From JAPLNB01 sp964451955 (lineage in GTDB: Bacteria > Planctomycetota > Phycisphaerae > Tepidisphaerales > Tepidisphaeraceae), in assembly GCA_964451955.1 (NCBI GenBank), contig CAYVKG010000014.1, positions 1-64,000 on the forward strand: a stretch of DNA of 64,000 nucleotides, given 5' to 3'. Shown one piece after another: positions 1-8,372 of this stretch. Position 1 is the stretch's first letter. Each line of letters starts with the position of its first letter. The position numbers were made by a program, and so were the translations under genes. The notes under the pieces are model-generated. The model was not told where the DNA came from. It was given only the letters and a program-made list of their open reading frames with translations, and searched no databases.

Positions 1-424
1 CGTCCCTTCACGTCGCTTTCGGTCGGTTTTTGTCGTTCTTCGTCGCTTTTTGCCCTTTTTCTCACCCCCTCAACTCCCCCAACCCACGGCCAAACCTCAC
101 CTTACACCTCCACCCCCCCCTCGCACACACCCTTTCCGCCATCCCCTCCCATCCCGCTCCAACCTATGACCTCCGCTACCCACCGCCCGAAACCGCTGAC
201 CGCGACTTGCATCTGCTGCCCGCGGCAGATAAGATGACGAATTCGGCCTGCCAAGAGGCCACCCGCTGCAATGATGCTCAGCTCCATGCCGAGCGGTGTA
301 TGTCGCGTGCGGGACCGTTTTTACGTTACCGTTACACCCAAGCCGTACGGCGGGTCTTGCGTCTTGGCCGCATCACTCGTTTCGGCTGTCGATCCAACAA
401 CCGGGTCGATCATTCGGAGTCTCT
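1..424. other. Upstream region of rpsB, no gene seen
   Basis: This stretch holds no convincing coding sequence; open frames here are long only because the GC-rich sequence has few stops. The first 60 bases are pyrimidine-rich with repeated CGTCG/TTTTT blocks. A GGAG at 416-419 lies five bases before the rpsB ATG and acts as its ribosome binding site. The leader may carry the rpsB-tsf promoter and S2 autoregulatory RNA, but I could not identify either from the bases. Confidence 0.5.
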
Positions 425-1294
425 ATGGCACAGTCACAAGCGGAATTGGTCAAAGCGCTCGTCGATGCTGGCGTCCATTTTGGGCATCGGGTCTCCCGCT
501 GGAACCCCAAAATGGAGCCGTACATCCACGGCAAGCGCAACATGATCCACATCATCGACATCAAGGAGACCGTCAAGGGCCTTGTTCGAGCCAAGAAACT
601 CGTCCAGCAAGTCGTCTCCCAAGGCAAAGACATCCTCTTTGTCGGCACCAAACGCCAGGCCCGCCACGCCGTCGAAGAAGAAGCAAGACGTTGCGGCATG
701 CACTACGTCAGCGAACGCTGGCTCGGCGGCACCCTCACCAACTTCCGAACCATCCGCTCACGCCTCAACCGTCTGGAAGAACTCGAAAAACTCTGGGAAA
801 CCGGAGCCATCGAGACCTATTCCAAGAAAATGAAGGCCGCCCTCCAACGCGAAATGGCCAAAATCAAGAAAAACCTCGACGGCATCCGCAAAATGGACAA
901 GATGCCCGGCGTCATGTTCCTCATCGACACACGCCGCGAACACATCGCCGTCAAGGAAGCCCGCAAACTCGGCGTCACCACCGTCGCTATGATCGACACC
1001 GACTCCGATCCAGACATGATTGATCTCCCGATCCCAGGCAACGATGATGCTATGCGAGCCATCGAAATCATCGTGCGGGAACTGGCCGACTCCGTCATCG
1101 AGGGCAAGGCCTCACGCCCTGATAAGCCCGATGAATCCCCAGCCGCCCCGGTCCGACGTCGCTCCTCACGCGCGGCGTTCCGCGCCGAAGAAGGCCATCC
1201 GGAAACCCAGGCTCCCCCCCAGGAGTCCCCAACGCCCTTGCCCCCCACGCTCCCGCCGTCCTCAGAGACCGTCGGCGCTTCACCAACCGCTTAA
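425..1294 (+). CDS. rpsB: 30S ribosomal protein S2 with long C-terminal tail
   Basis: S2 of the small ribosomal subunit, 289 residues. The N-terminus (MAQSQAELVKALVDAGVHFG, then WNPKMEPYI and RNMIHIIDI) and the later VGTKRQAR, ERWLGGTLTNF and PGVMFLIDTRRE blocks are diagnostic of S2. The ATG at 425 is preceded by GGAG at 416-419 and starts exactly at the family N-terminus; in-frame ATGs further upstream would add unrelated sequence. The S2 fold ends near residue 228. About 60 further residues are Pro/Ser/Arg/Glu-rich and probably disordered, longer than in the well-known S2 proteins. It is followed by tsf, the classical gene pair. Confidence 0.97.
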   Translation: MAQSQAELVKALVDAGVHFGHRVSRWNPKMEPYIHGKRNMIHIIDIKETVKGLVRAKKLVQQVVSQGKDILFVGTKRQARHAVEEEARRCGMHYVSERWLGGTLTNFRTIRSRLNRLEELEKLWETGAIETYSKKMKAALQREMAKIKKNLDGIRKMDKMPGVMFLIDTRREHIAVKEARKLGVTTVAMIDTDSDPDMIDLPIPGNDDAMRAIEIIVRELADSVIEGKASRPDKPDESPAAPVRRRSSRAAFRAEEGHPETQAPPQESPTPLPPTLPPSSETVGASPTA

Positions 1295-1412
1295 CATGCG
1301 AATCGTATCCGTCTGGTCGGGCTGCTCATAACGGCTTGCGGCCTGCTGACTCGGGCTCGACATCCCGGCGCCCGCTCAGAAACTGAAAAATCCGTAACAC
1401 TGGAGATTGACA

Positions 1413-2219
1413 ATGGCGGAAATCACCGCAGCTATGGTCCGCGAACTCCGCGACCGCACCGGCGTTGCCATGATGGACTGCAAAAACGCCTTGGCCGAAA
1501 CGGCCGGCGACATGAACAAGGCAATCGACCTCCTCCGGAAAAAAGGTCAGGCAAAACAGGATAAACTCGCCAGCCGCGAAGCCAAGGAAGGCCGCGTCGC
1601 CGTCGCCAAGAGCGCCGACGGCAAGTCCGCCGTCCTCGTCGAATTCAACTGCAACACCGATTTCACCGCCAAAAGCGCCCCGGTCCAGCAACTCGTCGAT
1701 ATGGCCGCCCAACTCCTCCTGACCAACCCACACGCCAACGTCGCCGAAGATGCCCAAATCAAGGCCAAGATCACCGAGGCGGCCCAGGTGACCGGCGAAA
1801 ACGTCCGCCTCGGCCGCCATGAGGTCGTTCTTGCCGACGGCGGCATCCTGGGCATCTACGCCCACTACACCGGCAAGGTCGCGGTCATCGTCCGGCTCAC
1901 AGGTTCACCCTCCGAGGAATTGATCAAGGACCTCTGCCTGCATATCACCGCCACCAGACCGCTGGCGCTGAACCGCGAATCCGTCCCCGCCGAAATCGTT
2001 GCCAAGGAAAAGGAGATCGCGATCGAACAGGCCAAGGCCACCGGCAAACCCCAGAACATTGCCGAGAAGATCGCCGAAGGCAAGATGCGAACCTTCTTTG
2101 AGGAACGCGTCCTTCTCGATCAGAAGTTCGTCAAGGACGATTCCAAGACCATCACCCAACTCCTGGCCGCCGCCGGCTGCAAGCTCGAGAAGTACGTCCG
2201 AATCGAAGTCGGCCAGTAA
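1413..2219 (+). CDS. tsf: Translation elongation factor Ts
   Basis: EF-Ts, the nucleotide exchange factor that regenerates EF-Tu-GTP; 268 residues. The N-terminal UBA-like segment (MAEITAAMVRELRDRTGVAM, then MDCKNAL) is followed by the TDFTAKS-type motif (CNTDFTAKSAPV) and the C-terminal dimerisation region. The ATG at 1413 has GGAG at 1402-1405; an in-frame TTG six bases upstream is possible but less likely. It lies about 120 bases after rpsB on the same strand, and a strong hairpin terminator follows at 2273. Confidence 0.97.
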   Translation: MAEITAAMVRELRDRTGVAMMDCKNALAETAGDMNKAIDLLRKKGQAKQDKLASREAKEGRVAVAKSADGKSAVLVEFNCNTDFTAKSAPVQQLVDMAAQLLLTNPHANVAEDAQIKAKITEAAQVTGENVRLGRHEVVLADGGILGIYAHYTGKVAVIVRLTGSPSEELIKDLCLHITATRPLALNRESVPAEIVAKEKEIAIEQAKATGKPQNIAEKIAEGKMRTFFEERVLLDQKFVKDDSKTITQLLAAAGCKLEKYVRIEVGQ

Positions 2220-2272
2220 ACCGTTTCCCGACCGCGAACGGTTCCACCACAACCCTCCCGACCACACGAGTC

Positions 2273-2300
2273 AAACCCCGGAAATCCCTCCGGGGTTTCT
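2273..2300 (+). terminator. Rho-independent terminator after tsf
   Basis: A perfect 10-bp stem (2273-2282 with 2289-2298, AAACCCCGGA/TCCGGGGTTT) encloses a 6-base loop and continues into TTTCTTC. It sits about 55 bases downstream of the tsf stop codon. Confidence 0.85.
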
Positions 2301-2361
2301 TCATCGGTTGCTCAAACCGCTCCCGTATGACTTCTGATCCGCCGGCGAACACGCCGCGCAC

Positions 2362-2392
2362 AAAAACGCCCCGCGGACTGTGGCCGCGGGGC
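2362..2392 (-). terminator. Terminator of the OmpA-family lipoprotein gene
   Basis: Perfect 9-bp GC stem (2368-2376 with 2384-2392), loop of 7. On the minus strand it is followed by GTTTTTG, so it terminates transcription coming from the gene ending at 2425. A run of nine G residues (about 2401-2409) lies between the gene and the hairpin. Confidence 0.8.
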
Positions 2393-2424
2393 ATTGGAGT
2401 GGGGGGGGGAGAAAGCAAGCCAAT

Positions 2425-3333
2425 CTACTTGTTCAACACCGGGCCCGTGGGAACATTCGCAATGTCCTTATTCAGCTCCGGCGACTTTCGCGGTGCGGTT
2501 CTAGTTGCATTTGGCCCCGGGACGGTCAACGCATCATGCCCGCCGGCAAGGTTCGGGCCCCGGTAGGTGTTCGGCAGGATGGCCACTTCCACGCGGCGAT
2601 TCTTAGCCTGGCCTTCGCTGGTCGCATTGGAAGCAATCGGGCGCTCGGCGCCATATCCGGCTACGCCAAGGCGTTTGGGGCTTACTCCATTGCTGATTAG
2701 ATCCTCGCCGACCGCGATCGCTCGATGTGCGGACAGATACCAGTTGTTCTTGTGACCGGCCTGGACGGTCGCGGGATTATTGACGGGGGTGCTGTCGGTA
2801 TGGCCTGCGACCATGAACTCATAGTTCTTGGCTGCGGGGCTGTTGAGGATTTTGGCAAAGGCGGCAACAGCCTGCTTGGCCTGTGGCGTGACCTGTGCGC
2901 TGCCCTTGGCGAAAGTCACATCGCTCTTGAACTTGAGGATTCCCCGGGCGGCGTCGTATTCCACCTCAGGGAACTTCGTAGCCAGTTCTTTCAGGGCAGT
3001 GTCGAGCTCAACAGGGAGAACGACGACGTTTGAATCATTCAGGCGGTTTTCGTACTTAGCCTGGATCGACGCCAGTTGTTCCTTCAGGGCCGCATTCTCC
3101 TCGTTCAACTTTTGATTGATTTTGGTCAGATCGCCGCCTTGAGCCAGGATGGAATCAAGCTGGGACTTCCAGGCGTCTGCGGCTGCTCTCGCGGCGGACT
3201 CGGCAGCCTGCGATTTGTTCAGCTGCTCTGCCAGAGCGTCTTTCTCCAGTTTCATTGCATTATATTTTTCCTGGGGGACGCAGCCCGCGACGAGAAAACC
3301 AAGGGCCGCCAAAGCGATCAGATGCCGTGCCAT
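2425..3333 (-). CDS. OmpA-family peptidoglycan-binding lipoprotein
   Basis: 302-residue exported lipoprotein. Residues 1-18 form a lipoprotein signal with lipobox LVAGC (Cys18). Residues about 20-100 are a charged helical, probably coiled-coil spacer (QEKYNAMKLEKDALAEQLN). The C-terminal OmpA domain (about 140-255) has FAKGSAQVTP, VAGHTDSTPV, the SAHRAIAV helix and the GYGAERPIASN/KNRRVEV motifs that bind diaminopimelate of peptidoglycan. It probably tethers the outer membrane to the wall, as Pal does, although no Tol genes are nearby. The ATG at 3333 has AAGGAGG eight bases upstream, so the longer in-frame start is rejected. Its own terminator follows. Confidence 0.9.
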   Translation of the reverse strand: MARHLIALAALGFLVAGCVPQEKYNAMKLEKDALAEQLNKSQAAESAARAAADAWKSQLDSILAQGGDLTKINQKLNEENAALKEQLASIQAKYENRLNDSNVVVLPVELDTALKELATKFPEVEYDAARGILKFKSDVTFAKGSAQVTPQAKQAVAAFAKILNSPAAKNYEFMVAGHTDSTPVNNPATVQAGHKNNWYLSAHRAIAVGEDLISNGVSPKRLGVAGYGAERPIASNATSEGQAKNRRVEVAILPNTYRGPNLAGGHDALTVPGPNATRTAPRKSPELNKDIANVPTGPVLNK

Positions 3334-3652
3334 AGAATGGCCTCCTTGCCGATGGTACGAACGTATTTTTGGGTTGCCGGCTCCAGCCGGCATCAAATTC
3401 GCATAATGGGCTTACATGCCATCGGGAATGAACACAGAAGCCCCGAAAACCCAGCCCAAACGACTGCTCGCAGGTTTTCTAGAGCGATAGTTTGCATCGG
3501 TTTTGGCAAAATGCAAGGGGCGGAGGTCAAAAATCGCGTTTTTATCGGCCGTTTTTGCGCGGTAGGGGCGGTGGATGCCAAAGGAACTACGGCAAGGGGT
3601 TAGCCTTGCCGTCGCAATCATGTGGTCTTCTATTGTCAGGCTCAAGCGACGT
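3334..3652. other. Intergenic region upstream of the OmpA-family gene
   Basis: About 320 bases between two minus-strand genes, with no supported ORF. It must hold the promoter of the lipoprotein gene (reading leftward) and the end of the transcript from the gene to its right, for which a candidate hairpin is listed separately. Confidence 0.4.
3589..3612 (-). terminator. Candidate terminator after the HTH/membrane protein gene
   Basis: Perfect 9-bp stem (3589-3597 with 3604-3612) and a 6-base loop, about 40 bases past the stop at 3653 on the minus strand. The downstream tract is only weakly T-rich (AGTTCCTTTGG), so termination may be inefficient. Confidence 0.45.
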
Positions 3653-4591
3653 CTATTTGGCGGTCTTACCGACGAAGAACCCGGCGACGGTGAAGATGAC
3701 GGTTGCCCCAACGGCGATTCCCAGGTACATCAAGCCGCTGTTTTCTTGGCGGAGGTCATCGAGAATGCTGGGGCGGAATCCCAGGACAGATGCGATGAGT
3801 ATGAAGCCTCCGAAGCAGAGGATGATGGAAGCGGCGGCTGCGGCGAACCCGAGGGCCGTTCCCATGGCATCAGGGCCTTGCACATACAGGGGTTCTGCGA
3901 GGGCGGCTCTGGCTCCCCGATCGGCGGCGACGGCCGTTCCGAGATCTTCGCCGGCCTGTGTTTCGAGCGCTGCGGCGGGGGTGGTTGCGCCACCTCGTCG
4001 CGGGGCGGCACCCGAAGGGGTGAGCTCGTCAAAGACGGCGCCGAGGCTTGTGTCGTCGCTCTCGCGTGTCAGGTCCAGCAGTCCTGAGCCGGAACCAGAA
4101 CCTTCGAGGCTGACCTGGTCAGGCGCGGCGGCGTTGATGGCGGTCTGCGCGCTGGGATCAGCTCGGCTAGACTCATCGACATCGAGGGCCATTCCGCCGC
4201 GTGTTCCGGAGCGTGAATCCCCGGCCTTGCCCGGGGAGGGGACTCCGCCGAGTGATCCGGAGAGTCCGAGATCAAAATGGGTATCTTCTTTGGATACAGT
4301 GCCGCCGGGCGCTGAATCCGCCAGGGAGATTGGGCCTAGCCCTGCGGACTCGCTGTCGGCCAGGCCGATTGGGGCTCCGGAATCACTTTCCGGGGACAAG
4401 CTGATGGGTTCGGTCCCTGCGCCTGCGCCGAGTTCACTCTTGAGTTGTTCCACCTGGTCGGCTTTGAACATGAGGCGGGGACCGTCCCGGAACTCTCGCA
4501 GGCGTCCTTCGCGAGCAAGCTGCTTGATCTCCTCCTCGTTCTTGCCGAGGGCAGCTCTGGTTTCGTCCATTGTGTAGAACATCTTCGCCAT
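3653..4591 (-). CDS. Excisionase-like HTH protein with acidic linker and two C-terminal membrane segments
   Basis: 312 residues. Residues 1-55 (FYTMDETRAALGKNEEEIKQ, then LAREGRLREFRDGPRLMFKA) look like the MerR/excisionase-type HTH_17 fold that reads 'one helix, turn, helix, wing'. About 180 residues of Ser/Gly/Asp-rich low-complexity linker follow, then two hydrophobic segments (SIILCFGGFILIASVLGF and MYLGIAVGATVIFTVAGFF) near the C-terminus. It should therefore sit in the inner membrane with the HTH in the cytoplasm. An AGGAG precedes the ATG. The small exported gene at 4610 reads into it with an 18-base gap, so the two are probably one transcript. The function is unknown: DNA binding at the membrane is possible, but the HTH-like fold may serve as a protein-interaction module. 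Confidence 0.6.
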   Translation of the reverse strand: MAKMFYTMDETRAALGKNEEEIKQLAREGRLREFRDGPRLMFKADQVEQLKSELGAGAGTEPISLSPESDSGAPIGLADSESAGLGPISLADSAPGGTVSKEDTHFDLGLSGSLGGVPSPGKAGDSRSGTRGGMALDVDESSRADPSAQTAINAAAPDQVSLEGSGSGSGLLDLTRESDDTSLGAVFDELTPSGAAPRRGGATTPAAALETQAGEDLGTAVAADRGARAALAEPLYVQGPDAMGTALGFAAAAASIILCFGGFILIASVLGFRPSILDDLRQENSGLMYLGIAVGATVIFTVAGFFVGKTAK

Positions 4592-4609
4592 GCTAAGGCT
4601 CCTGGGTTG

Positions 4610-5041
4610 TTACTTCTCGCCGGTGTTAATTTTCGTTGTGTCCCCCGCGCCTGTTCGTGTGCCGCGAAGCGCCTGGTTCTGTTTGTCGACCAGATCACTG
4701 ATCTCCTGCGGCGAAGGCGCGGTATTCATATTTGACAGTCTGGTGTCGTTGGTGAAATTTCGAGCCGCCACGAGTTTCAGTTGGCTCATTCCGGCCTGAT
4801 ACTGATAGACGCACAGGGTGCCGCGGTCGACGTCCATCAGGTAGCAGCCCCACTGGTTCCCGGACAACTGAGCCGGCATCACGAAGAGACCTGCCCCACC
4901 GGCGATTGGTCCTTGACGTTGTTGTGCCCATGCTGCCGACAGAATGGTCGGCGAGTCGCCTCGTGACAACAGCACAGCCAGATTCGCCAATAACAGAACT
5001 GCAATCGCAAATAGGGCAACGGTGTTTGTCCGCGAACGCAT
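4610..5041 (-). CDS. Small exported protein of unknown function
   Basis: 143 residues. The N-terminus has a positively charged start and one long hydrophobic stretch (TNTVALFAIAVLLLANLAVL), either an uncleaved anchor or a signal peptide ending near AAWAQQ. The rest is a compact domain (GLFVMPAQLSGNQWGCYLMD, then RGTLCVYQY) that resembles one blade of a beta-structure, then a polar tail. I do not recognise the family. It is the first gene of a probable two-gene transcript with the HTH/membrane protein, which suggests that the two work together at the membrane. Confidence 0.65.
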   Translation of the reverse strand: MRSRTNTVALFAIAVLLLANLAVLLSRGDSPTILSAAWAQQRQGPIAGGAGLFVMPAQLSGNQWGCYLMDVDRGTLCVYQYQAGMSQLKLVAARNFTNDTRLSNMNTAPSPQEISDLVDKQNQALRGTRTGAGDTTKINTGEK

Positions 5042-5239
5042 GGTGACCTGCCCGGTTGTTAGGTGGACGTCACTTTACGCCAATTAAGACTTAATGGTAC
5101 TGCAACCTTCGAGTGTGCTCAAGCGACTAACCTGGGACCTTCAGCGGTTCACGAGGGGGAGTGTTTTGGCTGGTTTGAAGGCGAGTCGGAGTTGTGGCAC
5201 AATAGGCGGCGGGCATCATACGAAAAGGAAGCCGTTCCT

Positions 5240-5740
5240 ATGCTGCTTCAGACGAACAGCTACATTGTTCCTGGCGAGCGGCGGGTTGAGCACGCTCGGC
5301 TGATGCGCCGTTTCCGCCGAATCCTGGCGCGGCTTGGCTGTGATCAGTTTGAGGTTTACGAACTGGTTTCGCCGAATTTCGCCCCGTTCAAAGGCGACGT
5401 GCGTTTTGTTCAGCTGATGCGTTTCAGGGATCGCAGGCATCAGCAGGCGGTGCAGGCTGCGGAGCGGGTCGATGGCGCCGCGCAGGATCTCATTCAGGAA
5501 TTTTGTGATCTTGTGAACATCGAATACCAGAAGGACTGCTCGCTATTGGCGGTTGGTTACTATGCGTTGCTGCCGGACCTTGCCGAGGGCGCGGTTCCGG
5601 TCGGCGCCGAACCCGATCTTTCCGCGGAGTCTCGTGATTTTGTTACCGTTGATCTGCCGCGCGAATCGCGGGGACAAGAGGGCAAGAGTGTGAAGCGCGC
5701 GGGTGAATCACCGAGCGGCGCGGATGGGTCTTGCGCGTGA
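5240..5740 (+). CDS. Conserved-looking small protein of unknown function
   Basis: About 166 residues, soluble, with no signal peptide. The central part (RRILARLGCDQFEVYELVSP, NFAPFKGDVRFVQLMRFRDR) looks like a mixed alpha/beta domain, and the last 40 residues are low complexity. The ATG at 5240 is chosen because AAGGAA lies upstream and because codon use becomes gene-like there; the frame is open for about 59 codons further upstream. No family is recognised. It converges on the histidine kinase gene and has no obvious partner. Confidence 0.6.
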   Translation: MLLQTNSYIVPGERRVEHARLMRRFRRILARLGCDQFEVYELVSPNFAPFKGDVRFVQLMRFRDRRHQQAVQAAERVDGAAQDLIQEFCDLVNIEYQKDCSLLAVGYYALLPDLAEGAVPVGAEPDLSAESRDFVTVDLPRESRGQEGKSVKRAGESPSGADGSCA

Positions 5741-5849
5741 TGGCGTTGCTCGCGAGTGGAAGCATTCCTGCGGTTGGAGGCTTGAGGGTGCAAGGCCATG
5801 TTGCTCTGGGGCTTTGGGGCGTTTTGCCGCCGGTTGGTTTGGCCACGGT

Positions 5850-7814
5850 TCACCCCTGAAAACGCGTGGCAGCTTGTCGCGGCAGAGTGACACGGAATCG
5901 GGTGATAGTGTCGTCGGATTCAACGGCAACGTCGCCTCCGTGCAGTTCTGTCAGGCGTTTGACGACACAGAGCCCTAAGCCGATTCCCGCCGACATATAT
6001 TCAGATTCACCACTGCTGTGGCACGCCAGTGCCTTCTGCCCCCGGTAGAAGGGTTCGAATATGTGGGGCAGGTCTTCGGGACTAATACCGGGGCCGCTAT
6101 TGCTGACGGCGATCTGAACGCGATCCGGCATTGCGATCAGTTCGAGCTGGATCGTGGCTCCGTCGGGCGAGAAGCGAATCGCGTTGGTCAGCAGATTGCC
6201 CAAGATGTCGCGCAGCTTCTCGCCATCTGCGTTGATGGTTCCAACGTCTGGGTCCGTTTTCATGGCCAGAAGTTGATTTCGTGACTTGAGGAATGGCTCG
6301 ATTTCACCCGCCGCCGCATGTGCCAGTTCCACGAGATCGACCTGTCGTACCGTCATTGTTTCTTCGAACATGCCGCTCTTGAGCAGCTTGAACATGTTGT
6401 CGACGATGCGGCTCAATCGCTGCGCCTTTATCCTGATACGGTCGAGTAGCCCGGGGTCGGCGCCGTTCTGTCGCTGGGCCAGCTGGGTGACGCCCAGCAG
6501 ATAGGTGATGGGCGTACGCAGTTCATGGCTTGCCAGGTCGATGAACTGTTCCTTCAGGCGGTTTGCTTTGGCCATGGCGTCGACACTCCGCTCCAGCTGT
6601 GACGCCATCTGGTTGAAGTCGTTGGCGACGGCCCCGATCTCGTCGTGGTGAAAGACAGTTCCTTGGGCGCCCGGGGGCAGGAGGCGGTAATCCAGGTGCC
6701 CTCTTTCAAGCTCGGTTGTGCCTTGCTGCAGTTGGAGCAGAGGGCGAATCACATGGAGCCGTGCAAGCCACCATCCTCCGATGAGACTGGCCGCGATTAC
6801 GCCGATGCCGACGATAACGGTTGTCCAGATCATGAACCGGGTTGATGCGGTTGCCAGACTGCGTTTTCCCATGACCAGCACTGCCCAGTCCGTTGGCGCC
6901 TTGATGGCGCCGTCGGTGAAGACGATGCGTGAGAATCCGACCAGTTCGCGATCGTTCATGGTCTTCGAGATTGTGTAGCCACTGAGTCTGGACCGGACTT
7001 GTGCCAGGACATCCGCGGCGACGCGTTGGTCGCCCTGGTTGCTCTCACGGATGGGCTGGCCATTGCCGGTGATCAACCAGACTTCCGTGCCCAATGAGTC
7101 GGACATTCCCGGAAGGTGTCCTTGGACTTCTGAGGCCAGCCACCCGACTTCCATGGCCAGCTTGATGATCCCGATCAGCTCCGGTTCTCGTGCATTGGCG
7201 ATCTGGTCATAGATGGGTAGGCAGACGTTGACCACGGTTGCCCCCGGTTTGCCGGAAGCGGAAATGGCTGTCTCGTCGAACACGGGCTCACTGACGACGG
7301 TTTTGCCGCGTCCGTCGGCCCAGCATTCCTGCCACCAGTCCTCATCGGCCTGGTAGTAGTCGGTTGTCTTCGTGGCGGCTGCCACCAGTCGGCCCCAGCG
7401 ATCGGTCATCAGCGCTTCGGCGGTGCGCGGTTGTTCCTGTTCGATGGCTTGCCACCGCTTGGCGATCTCGTTGCCCAGGATCTGTTTCAACGGCTCATCG
7501 TTCTCGGTCAGCGTGGGCCAAACCTGATCCAGTCGGTTGGCCTCTTGAAGGGAAAACGGCACTTGTCCGGCGTTACGCAGGAACTGCACGGTTCCAGGCA
7601 GATGATTGATAACCAGGAAGAACTCGATCTGCGAAGAGAGCAGTGTCGAAATATGCTGGGCGTGCTCGCTGGCCATCGCGCGGAAGGCCTGCCCCGCGAA
7701 CCGAGTACGCGCCTGCTGGACGCCGTAGACTCCCACCGCCAGCGCCAGCACCAATGGCAGCAGCCCGGCCAACATCAGCATTGTCACCAGTTTGCCACGT
7801 ATACCCATTTGCAT
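5850..7814 (-). CDS. Membrane sensor histidine kinase with large periplasmic domain and HAMP
   Basis: 654 residues. TM1 at about 8-33; periplasmic sensor region about 34-325, probably a double-Cache fold (DRWGRLVAAATKTTDYYQAD, then IGIIKLAMEVGWLASEV); TM2 about 326-350; HAMP about 350-410; H-box near 430 (LASHELRTPITYLLGV); N-box GNLLTNAIRFSPDG; G1 NSGPGIS; FEPFYRGQ; G2 GIGLGLCVV. The usual Asp of the G1 box is Asn, a variant seen in active kinases. All other catalytic motifs are intact, so it should autophosphorylate. No response regulator gene lies next to it, so its partner is encoded elsewhere. Start codons at 7814 and 7808 are both possible; neither has a strong ribosome binding site. 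Confidence 0.93.
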   Translation of the reverse strand: MQMGIRGKLVTMLMLAGLLPLVLALAVGVYGVQQARTRFAGQAFRAMASEHAQHISTLLSSQIEFFLVINHLPGTVQFLRNAGQVPFSLQEANRLDQVWPTLTENDEPLKQILGNEIAKRWQAIEQEQPRTAEALMTDRWGRLVAAATKTTDYYQADEDWWQECWADGRGKTVVSEPVFDETAISASGKPGATVVNVCLPIYDQIANAREPELIGIIKLAMEVGWLASEVQGHLPGMSDSLGTEVWLITGNGQPIRESNQGDQRVAADVLAQVRSRLSGYTISKTMNDRELVGFSRIVFTDGAIKAPTDWAVLVMGKRSLATASTRFMIWTTVIVGIGVIAASLIGGWWLARLHVIRPLLQLQQGTTELERGHLDYRLLPPGAQGTVFHHDEIGAVANDFNQMASQLERSVDAMAKANRLKEQFIDLASHELRTPITYLLGVTQLAQRQNGADPGLLDRIRIKAQRLSRIVDNMFKLLKSGMFEETMTVRQVDLVELAHAAAGEIEPFLKSRNQLLAMKTDPDVGTINADGEKLRDILGNLLTNAIRFSPDGATIQLELIAMPDRVQIAVSNSGPGISPEDLPHIFEPFYRGQKALACHSSGESEYMSAGIGLGLCVVKRLTELHGGDVAVESDDTITRFRVTLPRQAATRFQG

Positions 7815-8192
7815 GGCCGATCACCGTTTGACCTTGACCGATTGGAACCGGTCTATGGGTACGTACGAGCCGACGGCGGCCACTCTACACAATGGCATGG
7901 ATATCCACATCCCTTGAAAGTCGTGACATTAGCCGAGACGGCGAATCCGGCATTCGGGGCAGCGAAGATTCCGCCCCGCCCGACGATCAATCAGCCGAAT
8001 TCCGCGAGTTACCAACCAATTGTGCGGAGGCCATCGATCCATTCGCTGGCGCACGAGAAAAGCGCGGGCGACATCCGCAGGACTGTCCCGCCAAACCGCC
8101 ACCCAGAATGATCTTGGATTCGCACTATTCGGGCACCAAGACGGAGACGCCGTCTGTGATGCGCAACTTATTGCTTAATATGGAATTAACGG
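7815..8192. other. Intergenic region between histidine kinase and rpmH, no gene seen
   Basis: About 380 bases. In many bacteria rnpA follows rpmH here. I read the minus strand for an RnpA-like frame (RNRxKR motif) and for RNase P RNA core motifs and found neither. I see no strong terminator after rpmH. Confidence 0.5.
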
Positions 8193-8327
8193 CTAGACCA
8201 CCTGAACTCGGCGGCCAGCACGTCGCTTGCGGTTCAGCATCTGCCGTCCCTTCTTGGTTTTCATCCGGGCGCGGAAGCCGATATTGCGAGCCCGCTTTAT
8301 CCGACTTGTCTTGTGAGGGTAATGCAT
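8193..8327 (-). CDS. rpmH: 50S ribosomal protein L34
   Basis: A 44-residue basic protein that translates as MHYPHKTSRIKRARNIGFRA, then RMKTKKGRQMLNRKRRAGRR and VQVV. The arrangement KxSRIKRARxxGFRARM, GRxxLxRRRxxGR is the L34 signature. The methionine at 8327 gives the expected length, and AAGGAA lies upstream on the minus strand. The gene starts 45 bases after the stop of the propeller-protein gene on the same strand. It is not beside dnaA (29 kb away) or rnpA, unlike the common rnpA-rpmH-dnaA arrangement. It is short enough to be missed by length-filtered gene calling. Confidence 0.93.
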   Translation of the reverse strand: MHYPHKTSRIKRARNIGFRARMKTKKGRQMLNRKRRAGRRVQVV

Positions 8328-8372
8328 GTTTGGTTCCTTCAGCCCGGCGAGGTTGTTGTCGCCCAGCCACTG

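Noticed and set aside
3492..4577. 361-codon open frame antisense to the HTH/membrane protein
   Set aside because: Low-complexity Pro/Ser/Ala translation typical of a GC-rich shadow frame; the opposite strand encodes a structured protein with a ribosome site.
6051..6062. GGTTCGAATATG resembling a tRNA T-arm
   Set aside because: Lies inside the histidine kinase coding sequence with no matching acceptor or other arms.
7815..8192. Expected rnpA or RNase P RNA next to rpmH
   Set aside because: Neither the RnpA RNRxKR motif nor RNase P RNA core motifs are present.
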